Origin: an uncultured Candidatus Saccharibacteria bacterium
GTDB lineage: Bacteria > Patescibacteriota > Saccharimonadia > Saccharimonadales > Saccharimonadaceae
Reading direction: 5' to 3'
NCBI GenBank assembly: GCA_947306315.1
Contig: CAMZGF010000002.1
Span: 1-23,344 of the forward strand
Length of the DNA: 23,344 nucleotides
Shown: piece after piece, positions 1 to 6,838 of the stretch
Layout: every line of letters begins with the position of its first letter
Position numbering within the stretch: position 1 is the stretch's first letter
Translations under genes and position numbers: made by a program
The notes under the pieces: model-generated
Seen by the model: the letters and a program-made list of their open reading frames with translations, nothing else
What the model was told of the DNA's origin: nothing
The model's database searches: none

Positions 1-1015
1 AGCGGTTCATGTATTTCGGAGCAGGATTTCTCTCGAAAGTCAGAATCGTCTCAAAAATATTTGGGCGTCCTTGTTGCATATACTGACCGAGCGAATGAAG
101 ATCAGTCGTATAGATAGCCGTGGCTGGGAAAATTCCCTTATCTTCCTTCCCCTCCGATTCGCCAAAAAGCTGCTGCCACCATTTTTCAAAACTTTCCATG
201 CATGGTTCAAAGCAAGACAAAACTTCAACATCATAATTTCTTGTCCTTAAAATATGACGTGCTGAAGCATACTTAAAAATCGTGTCCGTAATACTTCCTG
301 CGATTTCTTCATTCGAAGTCTCACCTTCGCCGGATGCGAGTTGTGTCATAAATGCAGCTTCTTCTTCGCGTGCACCTGCTAAGAGCTCATCGATATCGAT
401 CCCCGCAACCGCGAGTGGCAATAGCCCGACCGCAGTAAGCACCGAATAGCGCCCGCCGACATTATCTGGAACAATAAACCTTTCGTAGTGATTATAAAGA
501 GCCTCGTCATGCAAAGCACCAGCTTCTGCATCTGTAGTTGCAAAAATACGTGAAAATGCCTCATTTTCACCATATTTTTCAAATAATTTTTCCTTTAAAA
601 CGCGAAAGGCAATCGCTGGCTCCAAAGTTGTTCCTGATTTTGAGATGACATTAACAGAAAAATCTTTGTCGCCAATTTCATCAAGGACTTTTTGAAGAGA
701 GATTGTAGAAATATTGTTTCCGGCATAGAGGATTTTTGTGTCAGATTTAGTTTGAGACTCGAGCGCGTCAATAATCGCCTTGTGTCCGAGATACGAGCCG
801 CCAATTCCGATACAGACAAGATAATCTGAATCACTGCGAATTTTTTCGGCAGCAGTCTTTATGCGAATTAGTTCATCTTTATCATAATCTTCTGGAAGTG
901 TAAGCCATCCCGCCATTTTATCATTTTGAATTTCGGCGAGTAAATTTTGCGCGGAACTTGCTTGTACGGCAAGAATGCTTGCATCAATATCAGTATGAAA
1001 TTTTAGATTAATCAT
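1..1015 (-). CDS. pgi: Glucose-6-phosphate isomerase, 3' end beyond window
   Basis: Interconverts glucose 6-phosphate and fructose 6-phosphate in the cytoplasm. About 338 residues are visible of a protein that is usually near 440-450; the C-terminus lies outside the window. I read the frame directly from the minus strand. The sugar-phosphate loop CIGIGGSYLGHKA lies at about 68-80, VISKSGTT at 123-130, VGGRYSVLTAVGLLP at 186-200, and the EPCMESFEKWWQQLFGESEG and DLHSLGQYMQQG stretches follow at about 270-289 and 305-316, all typical of the bacterial Bacillus-like branch. The ATG at 1013-1015 is preceded by AGAGAGG, a good ribosome site, and by an extended -10 (TGATATAAT). It is transcribed away from tRNA-Leu, and the two promoters overlap back to back. 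Identification is secure. Confidence 0.96.
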   Translation of the reverse strand, partial: MINLKFHTDIDASILAVQASSAQNLLAEIQNDKMAGWLTLPEDYDKDELIRIKTAAEKIRSDSDYLVCIGIGGSYLGHKAIIDALESQTKSDTKILYAGNNISTISLQKVLDEIGDKDFSVNVISKSGTTLEPAIAFRVLKEKLFEKYGENEAFSRIFATTDAEAGALHDEALYNHYERFIVPDNVGGRYSVLTAVGLLPLAVAGIDIDELLAGAREEEAAFMTQLASGEGETSNEEIAGSITDTIFKYASARHILRTRNYDVEVLSCFEPCMESFEKWWQQLFGESEGKEDKGIFPATAIYTTDLHSLGQYMQQGRPNIFETILTFERNPAPKYMNR

Positions 1016-1036
1016 TTTACCTCTCTTGTTTCCCCT

Positions 1037-1045
1037 ATTATATCA
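1037..1045 (-). promoter_or_regulatory. Extended -10 promoter of pgi
   Basis: The minus strand reads TGATATAAT, a consensus -10 with the TG extension. The place for a -35 (1060-1065) reads GTAAAT, which is weak. The element lies 21 nt upstream of the pgi ATG and overlaps the divergent tRNA-Leu promoter region. Confidence 0.7.
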
Positions 1046-1052
1046 TGATTTA

Positions 1053-1061
1053 TGCTATAAT
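1053..1061 (+). promoter_or_regulatory. Extended -10 promoter of tRNA-Leu
   Basis: The plus strand reads TGCTATAAT, ending 9 nt before the first base of the mature tRNA. No convincing -35 is visible 17 bp upstream. Confidence 0.7.
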
Positions 1062-1070
1062 TTACTGGTA

Positions 1071-1155
1071 GTCCGGATGGTGAAATTGGTAGACACGCTA
1101 GCTTCAGGTGCTAGTGCCTCACGGCATGAGGGTTCAAGTCCCTCTTCGGACACCA
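1071..1155 (+). tRNA. tRNA-Leu (CAG anticodon)
   Basis: An 85-nt cloverleaf with encoded CCA. The acceptor arms GTCCGGA and TTCGGAC pair with one G-T. The anticodon stem CTAGC/GCTAG encloses the loop TTCAGGT, giving anticodon CAG. A class II variable arm TGCC-TCAC-GGCA is present, and the T arm is GAGGG/CCCTC around TTCAAGT. A run of eight or nine T residues follows the CCA directly and may end transcription. The last 22 nt overlap the antisense end of the CmpB-like gene. Confidence 0.96.
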
Positions 1156-1853
1156 TTTTTTTTGGTCTTTTTTCGAGCCTTCTTCTGAGTCTTTTTCATC
1201 GTCTTCAAAATCTTCTTTGCAAGATGGCGTGTCTTTCTGGTCTGTTTTTTATAGTAGTTATAGGCAAACTTTTTTATTTCGTCCGTAAGATCAACTTTCC
1301 CGCCTTTGAGTGTATTTTTTACGGATATTGCAGCGGCGTTGCTCATAAGGTTGTCAATGAAGAAAATTACAATAAGCGCTGCGGAAAGAATTATTTTCAA
1401 CGCCGGTGAAAATGAATTTACGAAAGCCTCAATACTTGGGTGGACATAATTAATTACGACCAACCCCGCAACCCCAAACCAGAACGAAGTCCAGAATGAA
1501 ATACGCCCATTTAGTGTGATGTTATACCATGAATTTTTATAACACCACCAACGCACGTGATAAAATTTTTCCATTACAAGGCTCGCAGTATATTCGATAG
1601 CACTACAAACTACGGCGCCTATGAGAAATTCTGCCACAAAGCTAAGCTCACGAAACGGCTGCATGATAAATATAATCGAAACTATCCCCGCGCCATAAAT
1701 CGGGCAAAGAGGCCCAAATAAAAATCCACGGTTAATAAAATGAACCGGTTTCGCCTTAAGAGAACAGTATAGCGATTCAAATACCCACCCGACGATTGAG
1801 TATATAAAAAAGTAGAGAACCCATTTTGACACTTCGTTCAAAAAATCTACCAT
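1134..1853 (-). CDS. CmpB-type putative ABC transporter permease (PF06541-like)
   Basis: A polytopic membrane protein of 239 aa with about five hydrophobic segments in the first 190 residues. The motifs IVGWVFESLYCSL and NRGFLFGPLCPIYGAG near the N-terminus are the signature of the family annotated as putative ABC transporter permease (CmpB-like). Its biochemical role is not established. The C-terminal 50 residues are very rich in Lys and Arg and should be cytoplasmic. I chose the ATG at 1851-1853 because a TATAAT sits only 6 nt upstream, so an in-frame TTG at 1869 would fall before the transcript start. There is no Shine-Dalgarno, suggesting leaderless translation. The last codons and the TGA lie antisense to the 3' end of tRNA-Leu, and the Lys-rich tail is the complement of that tRNA's downstream T tract. 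Confidence 0.8.
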   Translation of the reverse strand: MVDFLNEVSKWVLYFFIYSIVGWVFESLYCSLKAKPVHFINRGFLFGPLCPIYGAGIVSIIFIMQPFRELSFVAEFLIGAVVCSAIEYTASLVMEKFYHVRWWCYKNSWYNITLNGRISFWTSFWFGVAGLVVINYVHPSIEAFVNSFSPALKIILSAALIVIFFIDNLMSNAAAISVKNTLKGGKVDLTDEIKKFAYNYYKKQTRKTRHLAKKILKTMKKTQKKARKKTKKNGVRRGT

Positions 1854-1859
1854 AGGTCT

Positions 1860-1865
1860 ATTATA
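1860..1865 (-). promoter_or_regulatory. -10 box of the CmpB-like gene, leaderless
   Basis: TATAAT on the minus strand is followed by exactly 6 nt and then the ATG. The expected transcript start is at or next to the A of the start codon. TG directly precedes the hexamer. Confidence 0.65.
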
Positions 1866-1870
1866 CAACA

Positions 1871-1903
1871 AAATATCTCCTAGTTTCCTAGGAGATATTT
1901 TTT
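1871..1903 (-). terminator. Intrinsic terminator of the DUF11-like gene
   Basis: A perfect 13-bp stem (AAATATCTCCTAG and its complement) with the loop TTTC. T runs lie on both sides, so it could work in either direction. It lies 22 nt after the stop of the minus-strand surface protein gene and just upstream of the CmpB promoter, insulating the two. Confidence 0.85.
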
Positions 1904-1924
1904 AGCGAGAGGTGAGCGGTCAAA

Positions 1925-3274
1925 TTAGCGAAGTTGTTTACGGCTAGCAATGAAGTAACCAGCAGTTGTGACAACACCACCAAGACCAATTACACCAGCA
2001 GTAATTTCAGTTGCACCAGCATCTGGAATATGCTTCTGTTCACATTGTTTCTTGTATGTAGCGAGGTCAACCTTGTCGCCTTTGATACCATAGTAGATAC
2101 CGCCAGCTTTCTCACAAGTGTGAGTTTCTGGTTTTGCACATTTCTTTTCAACATAGACATCTGCGTCATCTTGAACAGCAAATGCTTTAACTTTTGTTGA
2201 AGTACCAACTAATGCGTCAGCTTTTGCCCAGTTAATAAGACGGTTAGTGCCACAAACGAGGCCGTTGTCTTTAACTGTAGCTTGGAAACGAATATATGCG
2301 TCACCATTAACGAGATAGTTACCAATATTAACACCATCAGTAACGATTGAGTCATTATCAGCAGCTACGCCGTTTGGATGGCTAGCAGTGTAAAGTTTTG
2401 TTGAACCTTTTACAAGTTCCATGCTCTTTGGAAGTGAGTCACGAATGATGACACCTTTAACCTCTGAAGCGTTAAGGTTCTTGTAGTGGATTTGATATTC
2501 AACAGTTTCACCTACTTCAGCATTAACTTCTTCACTGAACTTATTGTCAGTAAGTTTACGAACTTTCTTCTCGATAGAAGTGTTCTCGAAAACTGGTTTG
2601 ACTTTGATTGAGATATAGTTTGCAAATTCATAACAACCTGGAATCTCACCATTAAGTGAGTCATAACCAATTAGTGTACCGTTAGTAACGATTGCATCAG
2701 AAAGGGTTTTACCACCTTTTGCGAAACCGTTATTCTCGATAAGTGCTGAACCTTCAACATAGTCGAGGTAGAATTTACGACCATCAGCTGATTTGAAGAC
2801 AACATCGTCCCAATACTTTGATGGAGTTGCGTTATCTGCATTGATATAACCATCAATACGTTGTTCCTTAGAAACTACTGTACCGAGGCTAAAGTTTACA
2901 GCAACGTTTTTAGCGACAGCTTCACGGCCCTTAGGGCTGTTATTGTGTACGTAAAGACGAACAATGTAAGTTTTGCCTTCTTCTACTGTAATTTCATTGT
3001 TTTGCCAGACGTTATTAATGCCATTGGCACCAGTTGAAGCGTCACGAGCAGCAACGAAGTTACGCTCATCTTTGATGTTACCCTTTGGAAGAGTATCATC
3101 TTTGATAGAGTTAAAAACGATCTTGTCGCCAAGAGCATTGTTTTTAATCTGTTCAACAGTATAAGTCTTGCGTCCGTTGGTGTTATCACCCCAAGCAGAG
3201 ACCGCAGTAGATGTAGCTACACCAGCAGCAACAACTGCAGCTGAAAGCGCAGCAATTTTAATAGCTTTGTTCAT
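1925..3274 (-). CDS. Secreted DUF11-like surface protein with sorting-like C-terminus
   Basis: A 449-aa secreted protein. Residues 1-27 form a signal peptide (KAIKIAALSAAVVAAGVATS, then AVSAWG). The next 200 or so residues contain EERNF-like and YIVRLYVHNNSP motifs seen in patescibacterial surface proteins. A DUF11-type beta domain at about 245-350 includes VGETVEYQIHYKN and VIIRDSLPKSMELVKGS. The C-terminus is IPDAGA, a hydrophobic segment, then the tail SRKQLR, which resembles a degenerate LPxTG sorting signal, so wall or membrane anchoring is inferred. The start is supported by AAGAAAGGAGC 5 nt upstream of the ATG. No clear promoter could be assigned; the upstream region contains the left copy of the 33-bp inverted repeat. 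Ligand and function are unknown. Confidence 0.8.
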   Translation of the reverse strand: MNKAIKIAALSAAVVAAGVATSTAVSAWGDNTNGRKTYTVEQIKNNALGDKIVFNSIKDDTLPKGNIKDERNFVAARDASTGANGINNVWQNNEITVEEGKTYIVRLYVHNNSPKGREAVAKNVAVNFSLGTVVSKEQRIDGYINADNATPSKYWDDVVFKSADGRKFYLDYVEGSALIENNGFAKGGKTLSDAIVTNGTLIGYDSLNGEIPGCYEFANYISIKVKPVFENTSIEKKVRKLTDNKFSEEVNAEVGETVEYQIHYKNLNASEVKGVIIRDSLPKSMELVKGSTKLYTASHPNGVAADNDSIVTDGVNIGNYLVNGDAYIRFQATVKDNGLVCGTNRLINWAKADALVGTSTKVKAFAVQDDADVYVEKKCAKPETHTCEKAGGIYYGIKGDKVDLATYKKQCEQKHIPDAGATEITAGVIGLGGVVTTAGYFIASRKQLR

Positions 3275-3294
3275 AAAAGCTCCTTTCTTATATT

Positions 3295-3365
3295 TGGTTA
3301 AGAATAAAAAATTAAATAATAATTTTTGGTTTTGCTAGCCGAATTGTTAATTTTCGTCTTAACCA
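3295..3365. repeat. 9-bp inverted repeat upstream of the surface gene
   Basis: TGGTTAAGA at 3295-3303 and TCTTAACCA at 3357-3365 are perfect complements 53 bp apart. The core TGGTTAA recurs at 3442-3448 and, inverted, at 5850-5856. It could be an operator or the remnant of a larger repeat; the sequence does not decide which. Confidence 0.45.
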
Positions 3366-3394
3366 TGCAAAACCGAATCATCTCAAACACAAAT
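3362..3394 (+). repeat. Left copy of a 33-bp imperfect inverted repeat
   Basis: Matches the reverse complement of 5886-5918 at 29 of 33 positions, including the unbroken core CCGAATCATCTCA. Together the two copies bound the two-gene membrane operon. A further 10-bp inverted match (3439-3448 with 5850-5859) lies just inside, in the same order. Confidence 0.8.
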
Positions 3395-3403
3395 TCATGG
3401 ATA

Positions 3404-3428
3404 TCTGGAGGGGCTAAGCCCCTCCAGA
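3404..3428 (-). terminator. Strong hairpin after the membrane operon, likely terminator
   Basis: A perfect 11-bp GC-rich stem with a 3-nt loop, 16 nt past the stop of the 510-aa protein. It has no T run on its 3' side on the minus strand; the T6 lies before the stem. It is therefore not a textbook terminator, though position and strength fit transcription end or mRNA protection. Confidence 0.5.
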
Positions 3429-3444
3429 AAAAAGTACTTGTTGG

Positions 3445-4977
3445 TTAAGGTATTTCAGGTTCGGAAGACATTGCGCCTTCAAAAGGAACTTCATCGATGG
3501 ATGAATAGCTCTCACCACCGCTGAATTCAAAAGGCTGACTGTGATCTTCTTCGCCATAGTCCATCTGATCCTCTTCCTGGCCTTCAATCGTATTGGTATT
3601 GCCATCGTCTTCATTGCCGATATTCTCGTCATGAGTTTCAGATGGATTCGAACCAGGTTTAACCGTTTCAGGATCACTGTGCCCCTGATTGTTATCAGGT
3701 CCACCATGTGCATCCGACATATCGGTCAGCGATGGATCAGGATTGTTCTGATCATTCGTTCCTCCTTCTCCTTCATTACTTCCCCATGGTGCATTGCCAT
3801 GATGCAAGGGATCCTTTGACGGATCCTTGTCAAGTGTGGAAGGCGTCGGTTCCGGACTTGGTGTGGGGTTCGGACCGGGCGGATTAGGAGTTGGTGTAGG
3901 CTTAGGTGGATTTGGAGCAGGTGGCGTCGGAGGATTTACTGGCCTCGAATAACGAGAGTAGATCATGAGACGCTTGTCGTATATATTAAATCCGAATAAA
4001 AGCTGCTTTGAGTCATCTTTCAAACGGACGGAGAAAACCAGCGCAGGCTCGCGCTCAACATAGTTCTTGTCTTCATTCATATACGTACGAACAAAGTTTG
4101 CATCGAGGCTCGCATTGAGCGGCCAGTGTTTTGTTGTTGCGTACGTCTGAACGCCTTCGATAGTGCACCTATCAAGGAATGCCAAGATACGTTTTGCGGT
4201 CCTCGCATAGTACTCAGTGACAAAATACTTCTCGTCACCGTTCTCATCACGGATAAACTCCAACTCTTCATCTGTAGGGATCGGAGCGTTGGGATGCTCT
4301 CTCTCCCACTCAGAAACGAGTTCGCCGTCATGAGGCAATTCAAATCCGTGGTCCTCCCAGTAGACAGTGTGTTTAGTTAAAAACGTCTGCAAGCCGAACT
4401 CATCATAGTTAGCGAGAAACTCGTCTACCCAATCTTCGTTCAACTCTGCCACAGTTGTCTTGTCCTGAAGAGCCATTTCCTTCATTCCCTGGATGATCAT
4501 ATCTCCCAGAACGGGGTTTCTCATGGTCTCATCCTGGAGTTCCTTATATATCGCTTCGATGTCATCGTCGATATACTCGGTTTTCTTCGCTTCTACCACT
4601 TCAAACGGGAACGATACTGCATCAAACATCTTTGTGCCTTCCTTCGAAGACCATCCGACTAATGATGCTGCACTAGTTCTTGCGTCGCTCTGGTCAAGCG
4701 TTGAATAGTTCAGAAAATCTCTCATGAACTCTGTGTACATCTTATCCAGAGTTTCCGTATCGAGATCGACACGAAGAGAAAGCTTAATTTCCTTGAAAGG
4801 ATCTTCCTCTTCAGCAACTACAGGGATCTGCGGTTCTACCGCCGGAACAGAAACATTATTCCGACCGAAAAGATTATTGAACCAACCTTTCGTGATAGCC
4901 GCAAGCAAGCCAAAAATCGCAAGAATTATAACCGCAATGATTATAATCCATTTAATACCTTTCCTCGTGAGCTTCAT
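3445..4977 (-). CDS. Unrecognised membrane-anchored protein with Pro-rich linker and acidic tail
   Basis: I do not recognise this 510-aa protein. A single transmembrane helix lies at about 10-32 after the basic start MKLTRKGIKW. A folded, mostly helical domain of about 290 residues follows (roughly 55-345), and should be extracellular if the helix is an N-terminal anchor. Next come a proline/threonine-rich linker at about 345-385 made of repeated PNPP/PTP units, and an acidic Gly/Ser/Asn/Asp-rich tail of about 125 residues that looks disordered. The ATG at 4975-4977 is favoured over the upstream in-frame start because GAAAGGGGG precedes it and the anchor begins there. The start is 16 nt after the stop of the preceding membrane gene, so the two form an operon. 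The linker and tail resemble wall-spanning stalks, but no function is claimed. Confidence 0.8.
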   Translation of the reverse strand: MKLTRKGIKWIIIIAVIILAIFGLLAAITKGWFNNLFGRNNVSVPAVEPQIPVVAEEEDPFKEIKLSLRVDLDTETLDKMYTEFMRDFLNYSTLDQSDARTSAASLVGWSSKEGTKMFDAVSFPFEVVEAKKTEYIDDDIEAIYKELQDETMRNPVLGDMIIQGMKEMALQDKTTVAELNEDWVDEFLANYDEFGLQTFLTKHTVYWEDHGFELPHDGELVSEWEREHPNAPIPTDEELEFIRDENGDEKYFVTEYYARTAKRILAFLDRCTIEGVQTYATTKHWPLNASLDANFVRTYMNEDKNYVEREPALVFSVRLKDDSKQLLFGFNIYDKRLMIYSRYSRPVNPPTPPAPNPPKPTPTPNPPGPNPTPSPEPTPSTLDKDPSKDPLHHGNAPWGSNEGEGGTNDQNNPDPSLTDMSDAHGGPDNNQGHSDPETVKPGSNPSETHDENIGNEDDGNTNTIEGQEEDQMDYGEEDHSQPFEFSGGESYSSIDEVPFEGAMSSEPEIP

Positions 4978-4993
4978 AAGCACACCCCCTTTC

Positions 4994-5728
4994 TCATGAA
5001 TTGAATGGCGGGAAGTAATCAAACTTACACTCCAGCCAAACAAAGACCAAAACGACGATAATAATGAAGATGCCCCAGACTAACCAGCGGGCCCATCTTC
5101 TCGACAAGAAGTTATCGAGTCTGTCTGCAAGCGACAGCTCGTTACCTTCATTATCGTCATCTTCGGAAACTGCAGTATCTGTTCTAGGTTCGGTTCCTCT
5201 GAGGTTAGGGCTATCGATATCAATCGATGCCACGTCCTCTTCGGTATCTTCGGACTCTTCGATTCTCCTCTTTGTTTCGAGGATTATTCTATGGAGCTTT
5301 CCTGAAGCTGTGCCGAAACAAATCAGCACACCTAAGATCAACTGGAACACAACGTAAACCACTGACCATAAGGTTACCTTAACGGCGCTGATATTTGATA
5401 CAAAAAGACTTACAAGAAAACTAACAATCCAAAGTGCAAACGCACCATAAGTTGTCTTAAAACCCCTCTTGTTGAGGAAGTTATTCGCTATTGCGATCAG
5501 ACAACTGAGGATTGCGCACAGTACTAAGCCGACAGGCGGTACTTTCTTTGAAAGAAAATAGACCACCAAGAGCGGTATAAAGAATACTGTAGCATAGAAC
5601 AATTTGCCAGCAATTCCGAGATCAGTCTTTACTTCGTTGGTACTAGATTCAACTTCGATCTGCCCTGTAAAATTATAGGCAGCATAAATAGCTACTGCTA
5701 TCATAAAAGCGAGAACGATATAATTCAT
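4994..5728 (-). CDS. Unrecognised polytopic membrane protein, about six helices
   Basis: A 244-aa protein with hydrophobic segments near 3-18, 42-60, 63-82, 90-108, 113-137 and 218-240. Between the fifth and sixth lies a charged region of about 75 residues rich in Glu and Asp. I know no family for it. The ATG at 5726-5728 is chosen because AAGGAGG stands 7 nt upstream and the first helix starts there; the longer in-frame extension runs back through a leader hairpin. It is the first gene of an operon with the 510-aa anchored protein, so the products may form a membrane complex (inference). Transcription should start near 5952 from a strong promoter, giving a leader of about 220 nt with switch-like folding. 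Confidence 0.8.
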   Translation of the reverse strand: MNYIVLAFMIAVAIYAAYNFTGQIEVESSTNEVKTDLGIAGKLFYATVFFIPLLVVYFLSKKVPPVGLVLCAILSCLIAIANNFLNKRGFKTTYGAFALWIVSFLVSLFVSNISAVKVTLWSVVYVVFQLILGVLICFGTASGKLHRIILETKRRIEESEDTEEDVASIDIDSPNLRGTEPRTDTAVSEDDDNEGNELSLADRLDNFLSRRWARWLVWGIFIIIVVLVFVWLECKFDYFPPFNS

Positions 5729-5952
5729 ATTGTTACCTCCTTGAATTGTGCTGGGCTTTTGCCCGTTAGAGTAAATTACAAGATCCAAGAGAGGTTCACC
5801 ACGCCTCTCTCTTCACTTCCTGCAAAGCAGGTTGCCCGAGAGGGGCGGTTTAACCAACATATTGACAACAGACACAAAATATTTCATTTGTATCTGAGAT
5901 GATTCGGTTTTTAATGGTCGTCGTTTCCTCTGTTAAACAGATTCCACAGACT
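5729..5952 (-). promoter_or_regulatory. Long structured 5' leader with two mutually exclusive stems
   Basis: This stretch has no credible gene. From the predicted start near 5952 the RNA carries the right inverted-repeat copy (5918-5886), then segment A (5847-5838), a small CCTGC/GCAGG hairpin (5831-5819), segment B (5811-5802), segment C (5794-5788), a GGGC-AAAA-GCCC hairpin and the ribosome site. B pairs with A at 9 of 10 positions or with C at 7 of 7, so the two folds exclude each other. I recognise no known riboswitch class, and no T run follows C. Confidence 0.5.
5886..5918 (-). repeat. Right copy of the 33-bp imperfect inverted repeat
   Basis: Inverted partner of 3362-3394 (29 of 33 matches). 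It sits between the promoter at 5959-5987 and the first gene it drives, so recombination between the copies would separate the operon from its promoter. Confidence 0.8.
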
Positions 5953-5958
5953 ACTTAC

Positions 5959-5987
5959 ATTATATCATACATAAGCGTAAAAGTCAA
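5959..5987 (-). promoter_or_regulatory. Near-consensus promoter of the membrane operon
   Basis: TTGACT (5982-5987), a 17-bp spacer and TATAAT (5959-5964) on the minus strand. The first open reading frame begins about 230 nt downstream, leaving a long leader. Confidence 0.8.
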
Positions 5988-6036
5988 TAGCTACAACACA
6001 TTTTTGCTAATGTTTAAAGCATTATTTTTAACACGA

Positions 6037-6063
6037 AAAAGGCCGTGAATTTCACGGCCTTTT
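6037..6063 (-). terminator. Bidirectional-looking terminator after the 197-aa gene
   Basis: A 12-bp stem (AAAAGGCCGTGA and its complement) with a 3-nt loop, followed on the minus strand by T residues. It lies about 30 nt past the stop codon and upstream of the membrane operon promoter. Confidence 0.88.
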
Positions 6064-6093
6064 CTTGGTGCTCTGGTGTGATGAAGGAGGTGA

Positions 6094-6687
6094 TTATTTT
6101 TTTGCGTTTGCGTCGTCTTTGTTCCTTGCGTAAGTCTCCCAGATGAGCTTCTTTATAGATTCGATTTCTTTCGAATCAGGTGCGTCATCCAGGCGCTTCT
6201 GATCGTACTTGCGGAACCTGAATACATCCAGCTTCATATTAAACTTGGATTCGAGATCTTCGAGGTTCACGCCAGTCTTAATGACGCCTATGGCTGCTTC
6301 TTTGCAGTCTTTGCCATCCTTATCGACAAAAGTGAAACCGACCTCGTAGGCATCCTTGGTCGGAAGAACTCCGTTCTGATCTGCGATCATAACGCGAAAT
6401 TCAGGGTTACTTACCAGGACCTGAAGCATCTGCTTCAATCCGGCCGTAAGTTTTTCGCCGGTGAGGGCAGAAATTACTTCCTTTGTCATCTTGAGGGAGT
6501 CGGCAGCATACTGCATCGCCTTTTTCTGCGCTGCGGGCGTAACTTCGAACTCTTCCTCCTGCTTATCAGCAGTAGTGACAGCCTTATTGCCTGAAGCTTT
6601 CTTGGTAGTACTAGTGGTATCTACGCTTCTTCTGTTGTCTTTGCCAAGAATGGCATCAAACGTTGTTCCAATTATTCCTTTACTCAT
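6094..6687 (-). CDS. Unrecognised soluble 197-aa protein
   Basis: I do not recognise this protein. Residues 1-50 are polar with Ser, Thr and Lys and look flexible. From about 50 to 197 it is a mixed, charged, apparently folded domain with no signal peptide or transmembrane segment, so it should be cytoplasmic. The ATG is preceded by AAAGGAGG 7 nt away. A perfect consensus promoter (TTGACA-17-TATAAT) stands about 107-135 nt upstream and a clean terminator follows, so it is a single-gene unit. The leader holds a CGGCT-TACT-AGCCG hairpin. Just past the TAA the mRNA contains an 11-nt copy of the 16S rRNA 3' tail. It sits among other unknown genes, between the membrane operon and the small secreted proteins. 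Confidence 0.78.
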   Translation of the reverse strand: MSKGIIGTTFDAILGKDNRRSVDTTSTTKKASGNKAVTTADKQEEEFEVTPAAQKKAMQYAADSLKMTKEVISALTGEKLTAGLKQMLQVLVSNPEFRVMIADQNGVLPTKDAYEVGFTFVDKDGKDCKEAAIGVIKTGVNLEDLESKFNMKLDVFRFRKYDQKRLDDAPDSKEIESIKKLIWETYARNKDDANAKK

Positions 6688-6793
6688 ACTAAATCCTCCT
6701 TTGACGGTGGTCCCCCTATATTAGCAGAGACAAATTAACAACAATTCCTTCATCTTAATGTGCGGCTAGTAAGCCGTTTACCAGGATGAGTAC

Positions 6794-6822
6794 ATTATAC
6801 CACATATGCTTAATTTTGTCAA
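6794..6822 (-). promoter_or_regulatory. Perfect consensus sigma-70-type promoter
   Basis: TTGACA at 6817-6822, exactly 17 bp, then TATAAT at 6794-6799 on the minus strand. The predicted leader to the 197-aa gene is about 100 nt. Confidence 0.85.
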
Positions 6823-6838
6823 TAATTATGACATATTT

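Noticed and set aside
1026..1409. Plus-strand open frame of 127 codons over tRNA-Leu
   Set aside because: It runs through the tRNA and antisense to the CmpB-like gene, has no ribosome site or recognisable product, and is a shadow.
6081..6100. Strong plus-strand ribosome-site-like AAGGAGGTGAT
   Set aside because: No start codon or open frame follows; the region is the complement of the 197-aa gene's end. Its possible role on the minus strand is listed as a finding.
6688..6787. Third copy of the 33-bp repeat in the leader of the 197-aa gene
   Set aside because: There is only loose AT-rich similarity to the region next to the left copy (CTAGCCG and GAATTGTT words); the CCGAATCATCTCA core is absent.
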